From: Chromatiaceae bacterium
GTDB lineage: Bacteria > Pseudomonadota > Gammaproteobacteria > Chromatiales > Chromatiaceae
Reading direction: 5' to 3'
Assembly: GCA_024235175.1 (NCBI GenBank)
Contig: JACKMX010000004.1
Span: 744,001 to 808,000, forward strand
Length of the DNA: 64,000 nt
The position numbers and the translations under genes are program-made. The notes below the pieces were generated by a model, which searched no databases, was not told where the DNA came from, and saw only the letters and a program-made list of their open reading frames with translations. Positions 62,110-64,000 of the stretch are shown in pieces; within the stretch, counting starts at the first letter, position 1, and each line of letters begins with the position of its first letter.

Positions 62110-62289
62110 TCCGGCAGGGATGAGCCAGGAGAATCCCTGTTGATTCCCTTGAAATGGGTGAGGTATGCTTGTTTGAAACAGGCACCTCAGACAAACCCTC
62201 AAAGCTGCGGCTATCCTTAATACTCCAGCCTCTATCGAGCGTTAAACTGCGGGTAGTCCCCATATAAAATGCTATAAAAGGAGAGATTC

Positions 62290-62727
62290 ATGCGCCAGGC
62301 AAAACCCGGTGACCATGTCAAAATTCACTACGATGGGAGCCTGGACGACGGTACCCGGTTTGACAGCTCGGTGGGACGCGACCCACTCGAGTTCACACTT
62401 GGATCAGGCCAGGTCATTCCCGGCTTCGACAATGCGGTGGCAGGCATGGTCGTGGGCGAGAAAAAGTCTGTTCGCATCCCCTCGGAGGAGGCCTACGGCG
62501 AACACAGCGACGAACTGGTCCAGCAGGTGCCGAAAAACGTGCTGCCGGAAGAGATAGAGGTTTCGATTGGCATGCCGCTTCAGGCCACCGGCCCTGAAGG
62601 TGAAGTGTTGAACATGATGGTGACACAGGTCAATGAGGATTCGATTCAGGTGGATGCCAATCACCCGTTGGCGGGAAAGGCGCTGAATTTCGATATCGAA
62701 CTGGTCGCACTCAATGTGGACGAATAG
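62290..62727 (+). CDS. FKBP-type peptidyl-prolyl isomerase, SlyD/SlpA-like
   Basis: A 145-residue protein with a split FKBP domain (VKIHYDGSLDDGTRFDSSVGRDPLEFTLGSGQVIPGFDNAVAGM) and an inserted IF (insert-in-flap) chaperone domain (about 70-125), ending FDIELVALNV. It lacks the His-rich tail of E. coli SlyD, resembling FkpB/SlpA. It catalyses proline isomerisation and holds unfolded chains. A GGAGA site precedes ATG 62290. Confidence 0.94.
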   Translation: MRQAKPGDHVKIHYDGSLDDGTRFDSSVGRDPLEFTLGSGQVIPGFDNAVAGMVVGEKKSVRIPSEEAYGEHSDELVQQVPKNVLPEEIEVSIGMPLQATGPEGEVLNMMVTQVNEDSIQVDANHPLAGKALNFDIELVALNVDE

Positions 62728-62837
62728 GCAGTGTTAGCGCAAACGGCTGAAGCCCCGGGGCGGCACTGATCCCGGTTTTCTCACCTCAGATTCCACCTGT
62801 TACTCAGGGTATGAGTCTGTGATAACGGCTGAACCTG

Positions 62838-63824
62838 TCAATGCAGTGCTACGCCTATATCCAACTCCTCCTGTCCCGCCGGACGCTGCCTGAACTGAGC
62901 AATCAGATCAATTCCGACCCGTTGAAATGCGGGAATTTTTCCGGTATCAATCCTGCTTAATCTGTGACCCTCACACTGCTCGTAGCTAAGAATATTGGCC
63001 ACCTGCACTATATCCACATAATCGACCTGCTCTCCCGCCGGCTTTCTGTCGAGCTTGTCGTGGCTGGCAGCCACATCGATCATGGCCGGATCGAAATTCC
63101 AGAAAGAGAGCATGAATTTGCCTACGCTCATGTGCAGTGCCTCCACCAGTTTGTCCAGCTTTTTCTCGTCGTCCAGCAGAAACTGGTGATCCTTTGCCTT
63201 TATCAGTATAGGAATCGCCCCCACGTCGTGAATCAGACCGGCCAGCATGGCTTCATCCCGATTGAGGTGAGGAAAGTACCCGGCCAACAGCGCAGACTTG
63301 GTAGCCACCACGACGCTATGCTTCCACAGCGCCTCCATACGCACCTGTATCGACCTGAAACCCGTGGTAAAAACATCACGCATGGCCAGACTGAGAATGG
63401 CGTGTTTGACCGCATCCATGCCGATTCGAGTGATTGCCGCCTTGACCGAAGCCACATTGCTGATTCCCCGGTAGAGCGGGCTGTTCGCATAGCGCACCAG
63501 GCGTGCCGCCATGGAGGTGTCCTTGCTGATCATCCTGGCCACGTCAGCCATGGAACTGCCTGCATCGTTGACCACCACCAGCGCTTCCAGGGAGAGTGCA
63601 GGCAGTGTGGGAAGTTTGATCCTGTTCTGCTGTATATCGTCCCGCAGCTCCAGCGCAAAGGCTTTGGGGTCGAATTTTTTGGTCTCTTCCGCAGCCGCCT
63701 GCTGTGGGTCTGACTGTTTACCCCAAATCTGATCTCTTTCGGTATGCAATTTTTTCCACCTGTCTCCGGTTAGCCCGGAAATTTCATAAATCTGTGTGTA
63801 GATCGCGCAGGATATTGGTTTCAC
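62838..63824 (-). CDS. HDOD-domain signalling protein
   Basis: A 328-residue protein with an HDOD domain (about 65-265): LPTLPALSLEALVVVNDAGSSMADVARMISKDTSMAARLVRYANSPLY and the signature MLAGLIHDVGAIPILIKA. HDOD domains are HD-related modules seen with motility, biofilm and DNA-repair signalling; the metal-binding set is usually incomplete. The first ~60 residues look helical and unassigned. No partner is adjacent. The last 176 bases of the window show no gene. Confidence 0.88.
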   Translation of the reverse strand: MKPISCAIYTQIYEISGLTGDRWKKLHTERDQIWGKQSDPQQAAAEETKKFDPKAFALELRDDIQQNRIKLPTLPALSLEALVVVNDAGSSMADVARMISKDTSMAARLVRYANSPLYRGISNVASVKAAITRIGMDAVKHAILSLAMRDVFTTGFRSIQVRMEALWKHSVVVATKSALLAGYFPHLNRDEAMLAGLIHDVGAIPILIKAKDHQFLLDDEKKLDKLVEALHMSVGKFMLSFWNFDPAMIDVAASHDKLDRKPAGEQVDYVDIVQVANILSYEQCEGHRLSRIDTGKIPAFQRVGIDLIAQFRQRPAGQEELDIGVALH

Positions 63825-64000
63825 AAGCTGATTTTCGAAGGAGCGGCGTATCCGTATCCGTGATTACGGCCGACTGAGGAAATATGGCTTGTGGAATCAA
63901 GAGACCAGCGAGATCGCGCATGATTTATGAATTTTCCGGGTTAGTATCAGTTGGCGAGCATGGAAACACTTCTGCTGTTCCAGGTCGCTCCACCGAAAGC

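Overview
This is chromosomal DNA of a gammaproteobacterium. The evidence is the block rlmN-pilW-rodZ-hisS-yfgM-bamB-der, the guaB-guaA pair beside xseA, a monofunctional-type relA, a diheme cytochrome c and a DsrE-family protein. The content would suit a free-living or host-associated respiratory (possibly sulfur-oxidising) lineage such as the Chromatiales and relatives, but no rRNA is present and the species is not identifiable. I found no tRNA, rRNA or CRISPR array.

Layout: 0.3-9 kb carries a diheme cytochrome c, a Cys-rich exported protein, a LysR regulator divergent from a DsrE-like gene plus a PNPOx/ferredoxin-reductase/[2Fe-2S] fusion, a glycosyltransferase and a sulfotransferase. From 8.9 to 19.1 kb lies an AT-richer, decaying accessory island abutting the 3' end of guaA. 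It holds two parDE modules (one toxin with a nonsense codon, one truncated), a triply frameshifted higBA, a wrecked IS630-family element with perfect ends, a wrecked IS91-family transposase, an intact hipBA with a perfect 17-bp operator palindrome, an AAA/DUF4143 ATPase and an unrecognised 356-aa gene. Short copies of the guaA tail (coding TIEWE-stop or a decayed form) lie inside the island at 9.73 and 16.33 kb, so it looks like stacked integrations at guaA.

From 19.1 to 24 kb are guaA, guaB and xseA. From 23.9 to 35.4 kb a second accessory block separates the convergent genes xseA and der. It carries an ovothiol cluster (methyltransferase, ovoA, ovoB), vapBC, and a pair of large exported surface proteins, the second with six ~105-aa tandem repeats. 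The xseA/der tail-to-tail junction is present three times (23.9, 29.4 and 35.4 kb), meaning two successive insertions each bounded by copies of the junction.

From 35.4 to 46 kb is the conserved block der, bamB, yfgM, hisS, rodZ, pilW, rlmN, ndk, and then relA. A 265-bp structured inverted-repeat element at 46.16-46.42 kb supplies the last codons and stop of a TolC gene. From 46.4 to 54.2 kb is a type I secretion operon (ABC transporter, HlyD-type adaptor, LuxR-type regulator, a small LapA-like retained RTX protein, TolC). The right end carries DUF1015, a hybrid histidine kinase with a periplasmic solute-binding sensor, an FGE/SUMF1-domain protein, a class II glutamine amidotransferase, a TauE/SafE permease, an FKBP-type isomerase and an HDOD protein.
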